A stretch of 64,000 nt of DNA from Sisyra terminalis (lineage: Eukaryota; Arthropoda; Insecta; Neuroptera; Sisyridae): assembly GCA_958496175.1 (NCBI GenBank), contig OY292278.1:37820001-37884000 (forward strand), read 5' to 3'. The position numbers and the translations under genes were made by a program. The notes below the pieces were generated by a model. That model saw only the letters and a program-made list of their open reading frames with translations. It had not been told where the DNA came from and did not search any database. This document shows positions 1-12,200 of this stretch, piece after piece (the first letter of the stretch is position 1; each line of letters starts with the position of its first letter).

Positions 1-19
1 ACGTCGTTTACATATATCA

Positions 20-100
20 TCTAATGGCCGAATCGTTAAGGATATGTGCACTGATGCCGAGAACGGAAGATCCCAGTTCGAACCCCGAATGCGTAAGGTT
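20..100 (+). repeat. tRNA-like (SINE-type) head, left arm of palindrome
   Basis: An A-box-like stretch, TGGCCGAATCGTTAAGG, begins near 24 and is followed about 50 nt later by a B-box-like CAGTTCGAACCCC near 76. The spacing and the variable-arm-like insert resemble a Ser/Leu-type tRNA. There is no complete acceptor stem, so I call it a tRNA-derived promoter head rather than a functional tRNA gene. Confidence 0.55.
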
Positions 101-1903
101 TTTTAATTTCTAATTATTTCAAAAACTAATTTCTCTCTCTTTCTTACAGCTTAATTAATAACAATCGATCGTTAATAATCAATATTCGTTAAGTTACAGC
201 GTTAATTTCGATGATCAAGTTCAGCCTTTGGAGGTTGGACAGAGGTCGATCGATTCCATTGAATTTATTTTACTTTTTTTTCGTTCATATATGTGACGTC
301 ACCAAATGACGTTCAACACGAAAAAATTCCAAAAATGAGGGGGAGGATATCGAATTTTCGATTTTCATCAAATAGGATTTCGGGAAGGGCTTCGTTATGC
401 AACGGGAAGCCTAAAAACCAAATCCTATTGTTTCATTTTTCATTTTTTGGGGGAAATTTTTCGGGCAAAATCCGAAGAAATCTCGAAAAACGGCCGGATT
501 TCTCGTTTTTTTCCACTTTTTTCAACTTTAACGTCCATTTAAACGAAAACTATCGATCGTAGGTTATCGATAGTTGGCTTATTGGAAAGGGCTTGAATTA
601 CTCTATCGATGGTGCAAATTTGGTCCTGGAAAAGCTTAAGGGGAAAAACTTTGTTTTTCAACTTTTCAGATTTTTGATTTCGTCGACCAAATGCATGTCG
701 ATTTTTCCGAATATTTTTTTTTCGAGTTTCTCGATGAAATTCACACTATAGCTGTATAATGTTACGCTCGGAAAGAATATATAAAAACATTTGCATTTTT
801 CGATGTCCTTGATCGTTTTTTTCGATATTAAACATTTACGTTTCCAATGATATTTCATTAAAAAAAAACTTTGTTTTTCGAAAAAAAGGATCAAGGACAT
901 TAAAATGTGGCAATGTTTAAGCAGAAATTTTCAAAATGTAACAAGGAGCAGCTATGGTTTAAATATTTCCGGAAAATTCGAGGAAAATCGTTCGGGTGAA
1001 AAAAAACATTGAACGATTTTCCTCGAATTTTCCGGAAATATTTAAACCATAGCTGCTCCTTGTTACATTTTGAAAATTTCTGCTTAAACATTGCCACATT
1101 TTAATGTCCTTGATCCTTTTTTTCGAAAAACAAAGTTTTTTTTTAATGAAATATCATTGGAAACGTAAATGTTTAATATCGAAAAAAACGATCAAGGACA
1201 TCGAAAAATGCAAATGTTTTTATATATTCTTTCCGAGCGTAACATTATACAGCTATAGTGTGAATTTCATCGAGAAACTCGAAAAAAAAATATTCGGAAA
1301 AATCGACATGCATTTGGTCGACGAAATCAAAAATCTGAAAAGTTGAAAAACAAAGTTTTTCCCCTTAAGCTTTTCCAGGACCAAATTTGCACCATCGATA
1401 GAGTAATTCAAGCCCTTTCCAATAAGCCAACTATCGATAACCTACGATCGATAGTTTTCGTTTAAATGGACGTTAAAGTTGAAAAAAGTGGAAAAAAACG
1501 AGAAATCCGGCCGTTTTTCGAGATTTCTTCGGATTTTGCCCGAAAAATTTCCCCCAAAAAATGAAAAATGAAACAATAGGATTTGGTTTTTAGGCTTCCC
1601 GTTGCATAACGAAGCCCTTCCCGAAATCCTATTTGATGAAAATCGAAAATTCGATATCCTCCCCCTCATTTTTGGAATTTTTTCGTGTTGGACGTCATTT
1701 GGTGACGTCACATATATGAACGAAAAAAAAGTAAAATAAATTCAATGGAATCGATCGACCTCTGTCCAACCTCCAAAGGCTGAACTTGATCATCGAAATT
1801 AACGCTGTAACTTAACGAATATTGATTATTAACGATCGATTGTTATTAATTAAGCTGTAAGAAAGAGAGAGAAATTAGTTTTTGAAATAATTAGAAATTA
1901 AAA

Positions 1904-1984
1904 AACCTTACGCATTCGGGGTTCGAACTGGGATCTTCCGTTCTCGGCATCAGTGCACATATCCTTAACGATTCGGCCATTAGA
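1904..1984 (-). repeat. tRNA-like (SINE-type) head, right arm of palindrome
   Basis: This is the mirror copy of the head at 20-100, reading inward on the minus strand. If Pol III used both heads, the transcripts would run into the palindrome from both sides and be self-complementary. Confidence 0.55.
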
Positions 1985-2003
1985 TGATATATGTAAACGA
2001 CGT

Positions 2004-2430
2004 TAAAACTCATATATAAACAATTCTCATGAGATTTGTAGAAAAAGGAAAAAATTTTTCGATGGAAATAATTTTAATATCGCGAAAATATTTTAACCAT
2101 AGCTGCTCCGTGTTACGTTCGGAAAAGTTGTTCGAAAACATGATAACTTTTTTTTGTTCTTGACCGCTTTTTTCGATATCAAAGAATTACATATCTGAAG
2201 CAATGCAATTAAATTGTGTATTTGTTTCTCCGAAATATACGATGAATGCCATTGAAAAGTATCTATGTTATTCGACGTATTTCCCAGATTTAACGTCTTA
2301 CACTTGTGGTTCAAATATTTTTGGGAAATTCAAGAAATGTTTCTTGAAAATAATTTCCACTTTAAATTTTCCAATTGAAAAAACATTGACCCTTTTCTAT
2401 GTCCTTCAGCGATTTTTTCGATGAATAATA
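2004..2430. repeat. Diverged relative of the palindrome sequence
   Basis: The block at 2093-2125 (ACCATAGCTGCTCC followed by a TTACG/TTACA motif) matches sequence near the palindrome centre at about 1043-1075 with several substitutions. It shows that this repeat family has older copies next door. No gene is seen here. Confidence 0.5.
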
Positions 2431-4560
2431 ATCCATGAAATCGATCAATTACTTTCAACCTCTAAAGGTTATCCGAGTATATAACAGAAGGCTATATGAT
2501 TTATGTGATTAGAATTGGAACTCATATTTTTGACGCCCTTTTCCATTAGTTCCTTTTTCCAAATTATTAAAATTTTCACTTTAATGTTGGACTTAATTAT
2601 TCATTTACTTGTATTGCACGTACCAATGTACTAAACATAACATATGTAGGTATATATTACAATATATACAACCATCAAGTTAATAGTTTTAGTTTTTTAA
2701 ATTTAATAATTAAGAATAATTTTCCATTTATTTTTCAAATATTTACGTTTACCGAAATTAATTGACGTCATAGAATAAGTTAGCAAAAAAACTGAATAGA
2801 AAAACTCATCGATCAATTGTTTCAAGCCCGAAAAGCTGGAATTAAAATTATAAAATAAATTAATTATTTTATTAAAAAAAAAAAAATGATGCGGTTTCCG
2901 AACCCGAAACCCCTTACTTCAATGCATTGGTGCTCTTATCCACTGCACCATGGAAACATTCATACGTATGATACGTTGAAACTTATATTTAAAGTATTAA
3001 TTTTTTTTTTACTTACGGTTATTGATTTATTCGCATATATTTGTTATGCCAATCGTAAGTTTCCAACAATCCTCTATGCAACAATCTCCGAAAGCACACC
3101 CCCAAGCAATTGGTACTCAAAAGTTCCAAAATTAGTCGTTCTTATACACAAAATAATAATATTAAATAAGGGTTGTTTGAGAAAAATTAGACGAACTCTG
3201 ATGCATTAATGAAATATCTTTACTTAATTGAATTTGGAAATATTCTCAAACAATTTCTATTTAATAATATTATTGCTGAAAATCTTAATATTCAAGGAAA
3301 CTCTGAAATTTAAAACTTCATAAATAAAATACTGTTTCGAGAGAAAAACAATACATTTATTAATTTTCATTATTATTTCAATTACAGAAGATTTAACAAC
3401 AATTGATATTTGAACAAAATATTTTATACTTTTTCAACTTTGTTAATGAATAAAAATCTAAATTTTACAATAATTATCTTTACATTGATATTTTAACATA
3501 CAATTTCTAATATATTTTATTTAGACATTTATAATTGCGGTTCAAAGCCACCGATTAAACATATTGTAGATCACTTTATTTGCAATCAAAGAATTTTTAT
3601 AAGGAATTTTTTGCTTTTTTTTCACTTAGCACTTGAGATTTACACCGCAAATTCAAAACAAACACTATTTTCATTTCTGATATCACTTTCTTATGAATTA
3701 TTCACTTCACAAATCCACTAATTCACACTCCATCCACTATCCACAATCGATATGATGATGAACAGTGATCCAAAAACGATTGTTCCTCCTTTGTTGTTGG
3801 ATGGTGTACCTTTATGGAGTATCTAAAGCAAACAAAGAAAAAGAATTATATACAATTTATACATATGCAAAGCCACCCTTGTTAAAAGAAGGCATTTTTA
3901 ATGATCAAAAACCCATTAGAAATCGTTTAAAGTTAATAAAGACATTTCAAATGATTTCAAAATGTCGTTTTTTCAACAGGGATGGTAACACTTTTTCTCT
4001 TACCAGTTTGTAATTTTCCCGAATGTTTTTACTTCATTGGTAACGAAAACCAGTTCCTCTTCCAGCGCCAAGAAATATCTGAAGTGAAATAAATTAATTG
4101 TAAAGTTTATATTAGGTAATGTTTATAATGAAAAACACTCAGCGATTGACAATTTCATGGCAATTTATTGGTTATACTTCTCAAACACACCAATGTATGA
4201 TTGGTTGCATACAAACTACAATTATTCAGAAGTCGCTTGATATAAGTAGGCTGTAAGATTCCTAGTCTAGCCTCACTAAAAAAACGAAATCTATTTCGTT
4301 TTGGAGTGTAAAATTTAAAAAAAACAATTAATTTGTGGTAAATTAAAACAATTTTGCGGGTTATCAATTATCAATTAAGTTATCTCTCCATGAGCGTTGT
4401 AACTGAATTTCTATTCCTAAATTCACAATCTGTGAATGTAGAATCATATTAACTTTAAGAAAAAAAAGAAGCAAACATTAGTATCGTATTATCATATTAA
4501 CGTCTACCATTATTTAGCTACAATTATTTTACAGGAAATTTTAAAAAAAATATTCTATAA
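2431..4560. other. Gene-free spacer
   Basis: AT-rich sequence. Open frames at 2886-3209 and 3765-4013 are low complexity and look like no known protein. Apart from the tRNA-like head at 2886-2960, nothing is recognisable. Confidence 0.5.
2886..2960 (-). repeat. Lone tRNA-like head (tRNA-derived SINE remnant)
   Basis: Read on the minus strand this has an A-box-like TGGTGCAGTGGATAAGAGC and, about 30 nt later, a degraded B box (GGGTTCGGAAACC). It is preceded on the plus strand by a run of A. A functional tRNA is unlikely because the T arm does not pair properly. Confidence 0.4.
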
Positions 4561-4573
4561 GACACTTTAAAAG

Positions 4574-5560
4574 TTGAAATGGTAAGTATAAATTTGACAA
4601 TTTTCCTGAAAAATCAACGATTGTTAACCCACGGTTTTTTTCGACTAAAAATGTTTTTGTATCGAATTCTGTTACTTATATTATCGTTTGATATATTGTT
4701 ACGTACCTGAAACTAAATTTTGTTCGAATATCATCCCTTATTTTTTGATGTTACATGCGATTGAAGTTTAGATGGTTTGATGACTTTTCGGTTACTTTGA
4801 TGGTCGATTTCATCCCTTAAACGTGGGGTGTTTTCGGCAAAATTTGCTCAGCATGTATAGGTGGACGTATATTTTCGATTGGCAGCGAATTTTTTTTTTT
4901 GAAATTTTACGATTTTTGGAAACATCAACGATGGTTAAATGGGTTAAATGGTTCGCACCATTTAAAGATTTTTCATGGGACATTAACTTGTGTTATTTTT
5001 TCCTTTCAAAGATCCTTTGTTCTAACGGTTTTCGAAACAAAATACTTTGTCTTGTATTCTAGCGACAAAATTTTTATCCCAAGTATAAATATTACAAACA
5101 ATTCTTCTTTGAGATATTATTAACAATGAGCAAAATTTTCCGAAAACAAACCACGTTTAATTTTTATATTAACGTTTGATATATTGTTACTTACCTGAAA
5201 CTATATTTCGTTCGATTGTCATCCCTTAGTTAACGATGGCACAGGCGATTTAAGTTTAGATGGTTTGATGATTTCTTCTGGCACTTTGATGGTCGATTTC
5301 ATCCCTTAAACGTGTTTTGTTTTTGGAAAAATTTGCTCAGCATGTATAGGTGGACGTATATTTTCGATTGACATAGAAAAGCAATGTTGAAAGAATATAG
5401 GCCGATTTGTATGGTAGAAGTGGTATACGTCCACCTTCACATGCTGCGCAAATTTTTCCGAAAACAAACCACGTTTAAGGGATGATATCGACCATCAAAT
5501 TGCTCGAAGAAATCATCTAACCATGTAAACCTCAATCCCTTGTTAAATTTCGTTTCGAAT
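4574..5560. repeat. Dispersed repeat family with an imperfect foldback
   Basis: A unit of about 130 bp (containing GCGATTGAAGTTTAGATGG, CCCTTAAACGTG and CAGCATGTATAGGTGGACG) occurs at about 4753-4883 and again at 5240-5371. An inverted copy lies at about 5410-5535, so 5267-5515 forms a foldback with a loop of roughly 45 nt. Further copies lie at 22278-22636. No coding potential is seen. Confidence 0.75.
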
Positions 5561-5790
5561 TTCATCCCTTATTTAACGAATTGAATTTGAACAAATTGTG
5601 TCTGAAGAAATCATCAAAGCTTCTAAACGTGTAAGTTTTGACGTCCAACTAGTTAGATTTTCGATTTAAAGAATAGTTCATTGCAAAACTAAATACTTAG
5701 TATCTTTAGTACTTAGTATTTTTAGAGTTTCTATATCCTGGTTAGTTATTTAATCTAGCTGATATAAAGTGGCTAATGTATTCTTGTTAA

Positions 5791-5815
5791 TTTTTTTTTT
5801 TTTTTTTTTTTTTTT
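5791..5815. repeat. Poly-T tract
   Basis: Twenty-five consecutive T. It could be the poly(A) tail of an old minus-strand retroposed copy, but no source sequence is recognised beside it. Confidence 0.8.
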
Positions 5816-8097
5816 GGGAGCAAAAGAAAATGTAGAATTTTATTTTAAAGTTTCCAAAAGGATAATTTTCAATTGTGAAAAAGATTCAATGGCGATAAAC
5901 GATATTTTTTTCAGTTTCTATAAAATTTACATCGTTAACTGAAATTTCCTCGAGGTAGCAGTGGCAGAAGCAAGATTTTATTTTCAAATGAACATTCGTT
6001 GGAAAGCAATATTCATAAAGTTAAAAAAATAAAGGATATTTCATTGACCAAGGAAACCCATCGATTTTGGCGATAAAATGATGAATTTTTAGGGATGGTT
6101 TTTCCTTTTTAAGATAAAATATTTCGCCTGATTCAAATTAAATATTCTATATGTTTCTATAATTTATGTTGCAACACTTATTGAATAATCGTTGATATAA
6201 AGAAAATTTTTCGTAAAAACATAAGAACTGATGAAGAATGATTAATCTGTGCATGAAATATATTTTATTTACATATTCAAAAAAAAAAATAATAAACAAA
6301 AAGGAAGTACAGTAAAAATTGATAAATGCAATCCCTTAAAAACAATAAAACTCGTCATCATATTACTTTTTAGGAGCAGCACTACGTAAATAGAAAAATC
6401 TTAACAATATAGGTATTCGTCGTAGAAAAATCTAAATTTAAAAACAACACTGTGACAATCGATAAATTCCAAGCTAGAAGAGTATTCTCGATGTTTTCTG
6501 TTGATTTCCTAGCTTTTCCTATTTCTTCCATCCGCCATGTAATTTTTTTATAATCAATATAAAACATCACAATTTTTCAATGTTGAAATTTAAAATTATT
6601 TCTTTATAAGATAAGTGAAAGACAAAGAAACTAAAATTAAAAATCTTTCCAGCAAAGGATATCAAATTTTATTGTGTCCAAGTGTTGTTCTTAATTTTCG
6701 ATTTTTGTAATACAGGAACATAGTTATTATTTCTTAGCTCAGTTGTTTTTATAATTATGTTTATATTTTAAATATAATATGTATATTATAATCAATACTA
6801 TACATTTATAATGGCTTAGAAGTAACAAAAAAAAAAATGAATACAACCCCAACTAAAATTATTTGTCACAAAAAAAAAAATACAATTTTTGATGTTTTTT
6901 CTTTATAAAAATATTGAACAGAAAGAAATGATCAATATAGTTTTTGAATACATTATTATTACATTTGTTGCTAAATAAGTGGATTATTATATTTTCTTTT
7001 TGAATAACTATCATCGATATTTACTGAATATTTTTGAATAAAAAGTCTGATTTTGATTATTTTTCTAATGACTTCTTTGTTTTTCACATGCGTTTGGTAA
7101 AATGGTATAACTCATGAAAGAAAAAATCATTTTAAAGTTAGTATCAAGTGAATTATGAGTTGCGATTAAAACTGAGAAAAACAAAGAAACAAGATAAAAA
7201 AAATTACATACTTGTTTAAGAAAACTATTCTGTAGCTACTTAAATTTATTTTTTGTTGCAAATTGATGACATCTTTTTCCTGTATTGGAATTACAAGGTA
7301 AGATTATGATTTTCAAGATTGATTTTTTGAAAATAATAATAATGAATAATTGAAAGAATTATTCGGTGTTCGTATACAAAAAGAAAGAAAAATAAATAAA
7401 ACTATGAAGAAATGAGTAACATCGAGGAATACGTTTTTGCAATTATGTAAGTAAGGCCCATATATATTAATAATGTGATTATATATTTAGTGTTACGACT
7501 AGTAGTTTGCGAATTAAGAATGTGATCGGTTTGATGCTATGTATCTAAGATGGTGACGTAATATGGCTTGATCGATAATCATCGACTTTTCCGATGTTTA
7601 CGTTCGGTGAACTCTCAGCTAAGCTTCTGAGCTTCCAATCTAGACTAATTAGTTACAGATTCTAAGCCGAGAAAATTTCAATTATCCAAAATTTCGTCAC
7701 AAAAAATTCAAATTTTCTCCTCATTAAAATATTTAATTGAAAATTTTAAGAACAATTCTGAATATCCATAGTGACAAATAGGACAAATTCGTTAAGTATT
7801 TTATTTTTAATTCACTTATGGAATTTAACAAACGATGTTGACAACAAATATATTTCAAATAAAAGATTTGTTCATGAGATTTTAAAATTCCAACCTTCAA
7901 AAAACATTTAAGGATAAGTTTTTGTTTGTTCCATAGCGAGATAGTCGTTTTGGAAAATTGTAGTTTTCTCCAATAGGTTTCGAAAATTCAAACCATTATC
8001 AAATTTACATTGAAATAATAATTAGTCCAGGCTTCTGATACGATCCTCGATTAAGCATTCGATCCAACAACCATCACCATATGACGTCACAATCCTT

Positions 8098-8160
8098 GCT
8101 CCTATGTGTAGCCGGCAAATAGCGGTCTTTGAGCAGTCCATGTATTGTATGGTTAGAGGA
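8098..8160. repeat. Partial copy of the 49.1-kb MITE family
   Basis: It shares CAGTCCATGTATTGTATGG and AGCCGGCAAAT with the complete element at 49095-49199 in an RpS4 intron. Only one end is clear here. Confidence 0.5.
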
Positions 8161-8948
8161 ATCAAATCACAAAATCCCATTCCTTAATGTTATTCAATTA
8201 AAGCAATATACATATATTTTTTTTATAAATCTAACGATTTTTTTGAATGCAAAATTAAATTTCAAAACTATAACATATTTATTAATTACATAGTATCACT
8301 AACATAGTTTACATTTTAATATATTTATAACAAAATTTCTACGAGAAAAACAAATTGGAAAAGAAAATCATTGGATCAATTGTGTCATTTCATTATAGGA
8401 CTACGCAAAATAAAAAGGATATTTTCCAAGGAATAGGCGCAAAACAAAGAACTATATGATAGGAATAGGATCGGTTTGGGATAAAATCTGAAACAGAAAT
8501 AAACGTTAATGAAATGACACAGGTTTAAAGCTCTCGAAAACATTGTAAAGACGTTTGCTCTTTTTTCTTAAATTTACACTTAATCTAATGACAAAGTTCA
8601 TTTTCAAATTTAATTCTAAAAAAATAATGAAATTTTTTTCAATGTCTCCTACAAATCATTGCTCCGCACATTAACCCTTTCAACGCTATTTGTGTGTTTC
8701 TATCACAGATTTTTTTTAATCTTTCAATTTCCAACAATTTATATCATTTTTTTTTTCATTTTTAAATCTAATTTTCAAAAAATATATTCATTCACATCGT
8801 AGCAAATGTCTTTACAATACTCAACAAAAACAGTCTCTAAATTTACAATGAGAAGAAGAGCGAAGACAAAACTTAAATGAAAATCAAGAAAAATATACAA
8901 TTAATTAACTTTTACAGATTATGTAACTATTTTTAAAAAGCAAAAAAA

Positions 8949-8976
8949 AAATAATAATAATAATAATAATAATAAA
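8949..8976. repeat. (AAT)n microsatellite
   Basis: About nine uninterrupted AAT units. Confidence 0.85.
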
Positions 8977-9219
8977 AGAACATTTTTTGCTTCTTCCAAT
9001 CCAAAAAACGTAATTTTATAATGTGAACGCCTTCATATACCTCTCATCTCATTCCCCAACCATTAGCTGTATTATTTTATTTAGTTTCTATCAAAATAGT
9101 AAATGTTGTATTTTTGATATTATTTGCTGTAAATGTTGCATGTTTATAAATTGAATAGTTGATTTTGAAATTGGAAAAAGTTATTCTACAACGAAAAAAT
9201 TCAATTGATTTTTTTTCTT

Positions 9220-9225
9220 TTTATT
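9220..9225 (-). terminator. Candidate CCDC6 poly(A) signal
   Basis: AATAAA on the minus strand about 30 nt after the CCDC6 stop. That is close to the stop, and a longer 3' UTR is possible. Confidence 0.4.
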
Positions 9226-9255
9226 AGTCTGAAATTGATCACTTACTGTCTACGT

Positions 9256-12200
9256 TCAGTCCTTAATCATTGAGGTATCCATGGGACTTGCGGGTTGTTG
9301 GACGGCTGGAACAGCCCCAATTATTACCGATTGGGGTGACCCAATTGATGTTGCACTACCACCTGGAAAAAAATTGTTTAAATTAAAAACAGGCTCGCTT
9401 TGTTTTCAAGACTTTTGTTCAATATTTTCATAGAAATTGGGCTCAAGTGCCTTTTAGATCGATCAATATCTGGCAACGTTGCATATTCTGCTTTATTTTT
9501 TTATTCTATTCGCGTTTTTTTTTTTTTATATGGTATTTCTTTTTGGAGGCTAAATTTTCACTATGGGCCGATGGATTCGCGAATTAAATTAAAAACAAAG
9601 TAGAAAATGCAACGTTGCCAGATATTGACCGACCTAAAAGGGGCTTGAGCCGAAAATGAATACAAATTATATACGTTTCTGGACAAGACTAAAATTCTTC
9701 CGGCTCCACGATTTGATGACGGATTATTATAAATCTTGACGAAATAAAACAAAAATGAAGAATTAAATGTTTCGATATATGCGCCGTTTATTTTGAAAGT
9801 AAGTTAAGTCCATTTCAAGAATAATCCCTATAGTATTATCATTTTTAACCAAAGGAACATAAGATACTATAGAAGAGGGAATAATTGGCGTTTTTGTTAA
9901 CAAATAAAATGAAATCAGTAATTTCTGAAAACTTAGCAGTTAAATAATTAACATACTTTGTTCTAGTTACAATAAGAATAATCACCATATAGACCGTCCT
10001 TGAAATGGACTTATGCCACTTTCAAAATAAACGAGTTATATCTTTAGTTTACGAAATATCGATACTTAAAAATTTAAAGATTAATAATTTTTGTTTCACT
10101 TTCCTAGAAAGAAAGGTAGATAAAAGAAAAGGTATAAAAGAAGTTCATAAAAGAAAAGGTAGATACTATAGATACTAGATACATTTTTTTGTGCTAAAAA
10201 AACTATTGAAACGGGGTCCAGGGGCGCAGCCTAAAAGCAAATTTTTAGGTCTCATGTCCCTTTCGACATCAACATCTGGCAAATTACATTTTCGATTTTG
10301 TTTTTAATTTAGTTCGCGAATAAACCAGACAATAATGAAACAAAAATCTCAATACTTTTTTTTGGAGCTTCATCCTTCATTTCCCATCGAAGCTTGGCCC
10401 CTGGACCCCTCTTTATGTTTTTTAGCATGAAATTTTTTTTTCGTTGTAAGTATTTACCTTCTTTTTTTTCATGAAAATTTTGTGAAATCCGTTTCCAAAA
10501 GAGAAAAAAATAATTTTTAAGTATCGATATCTCGTAAACTAAAGAGATAACGAAAAAAAAATATTCTTCATTCTCGTTTTATTTTATAAAAATCTATAAG
10601 AATCCATCTTCAAATCGTGGTGTCGGAAGAATCGGAGTATCTTCCGATACTGGAATTTGTAATTGTTAATCGAATGGAATCAAGGCTTTGGCCCACGTAA
10701 TATACGAAAAACCATATACATTAGATTGAGCCAAAAAAAAAAAAATTTTAAAAAATAAAAATATTAATCAAGATGATAAAAACAAATATTGTGAACTATT
10801 TTTTATACTGTTTTCAATAAATTGATTGATATTATAATTGATAATAATAGTGCCTTGTTAATTGTTGCAGGAAAATGATTAAGTGATTTTGTGTCTGTCA
10901 AGAATATAAATTTATTTTCTCAATTAAAAATTGATAAAAATTTCCTCCAAGAATGAAGATGTTGGCTATTCAGAGGCGAAAAGAAAAGTGCTTTCTTTAA
11001 CGACAGTTACTGATACAACTGAAAGAGCTGTAAAACTTATGCAAGATTTTCATTGCAAAGGAAGAGCTCAGGAGCATAGAAATCTGTATCCAAACTGTAA
11101 AAAAGAGACTCTCAAAAGAAAATACCCTGCTTGATCTGTAATTTTATATTTTTTTAATAAATATTTCATAAAGAATTTACTATTTCAATTGATTTAGCTG
11201 TATAACGGAAAGGATTAAAAACAGCAATTTTCAAGATCTTCAGAGTTCTGTCAGCACGGGTTAACGTTGACGTAGGAAGATGAAATTTTATATTTAAGTC
11301 TGGGTAGCTTAAAAAGAAATAGGAAGTATACATTTCGATATCGAAGGGAAAAAAATTTCTCCCATATAAGAAACATCCTAGCCTGGAGTACTTACCTACA
11401 TTACTATACATACTTAGTACTCCAGACACTTGTGGTGGCGCCAAATCTTGACACATTTCCGTTCATGCATTGCATGATGGGAATACATTCTTATATATTA
11501 TCTTACACTAGTGGTACGAATAGTGTACAACGAAATAAGACAAAGCTGAGGAGCTAAACTAAATCACTGAAGCTCCAACTTCGGACCCAATATTTGACTA
11601 TTGTCAAGGGCGGATTTAGGGGGGGGGGGCACGTGCCCCCCCCAGGGTATTTTTGTGTACTGTGGAGATTCCATAACAGTACATACTTAGAAGTAAATCA
11701 AATTATTACAGTTGTTAAATAAATGAATAAAATAACAGAAAGAACATTAGTGAAACTCTAGGCTATTTCTGGCTGGAATTGCGATTTTTTTTCGTGATCC
11801 CTTTCACGCACTTGCAAATGAGAGATGATATTGTGCCACCTCCCTCCCCCCCCAGAAGAAATTGTGATTCCGCCTTTGACTATTGTTATAACTTATGGGT
11901 TAATTTTTTTGATCATTGGTCACTACCATCAAACCTTAAGTTACATACAATTTCATATCATTAAGATTCGGCTAAATGTATGAGATTCCAAAAAAGTAGT
12001 TACTGTTATGTATTATACACAAGATTGTTAAAAGCTGGGATCAGTACAAATTTTGATATCTTAGACTCCGCTAAAATTGATATTTTGGCTCCAGCTCTGG
12101 AGTAAGGAGTAATGGAGTGTATATAAAAGTTACGTATTTGAAATTTCCTATAACGCTGTACTCTGCTAAAACAATATAGCCAAACAAAAAAATAATATAC

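Larger units (their letters stand above)
1..2003. repeat. Giant near-perfect palindrome (foldback element)
   Basis: The two arms, 1-993 and 1011-2003, are reverse complements of each other (paired positions sum to 2004) around a 17-nt spacer at 994-1010. In the stretches I aligned base by base I found one difference, at 313 against 1691. Short open frames occur in mirrored pairs (for example 293-562 and 1442-1711); they are low-complexity shadows, not genes. The left arm touches the window edge, so the element may be longer. Each outer end carries a tRNA-like head pointing inward. It could be a foldback transposon, an inverted duplication, or an assembly fold-back artefact; the sequence alone cannot decide. 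Confidence 0.93.
5561..9219. other. Gene-free spacer with simple repeats
   Basis: No conserved protein, RNA gene or complete transposon is recognised. It holds a 25-T tract at 5791-5815, a partial MITE at 8098-8160 and an (AAT)n microsatellite near 8949-8976. The short minus-strand frame at 6382-6570 has no recognisable domain. Part of this region may be 3' UTR of CCDC6 if the proximal poly(A) signal is not used. Confidence 0.5.

Noticed and set aside
293..1711. Mirrored open frames of 89 and 80 codons inside the palindrome
   Set aside because: They exist twice only because the arms are identical; they are Phe/Lys rich with no domain and the single arm difference is not evidence of selection.
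2886..3209. 107-codon plus-strand frame
   Set aside because: Its first part overlaps a tRNA-like head and the remainder is AT-rich sequence with no family resemblance.
8949..8976. Possible CRISPR-like or regulatory repeat array
   Set aside because: A plain trinucleotide microsatellite in a eukaryotic genome; no spacers.
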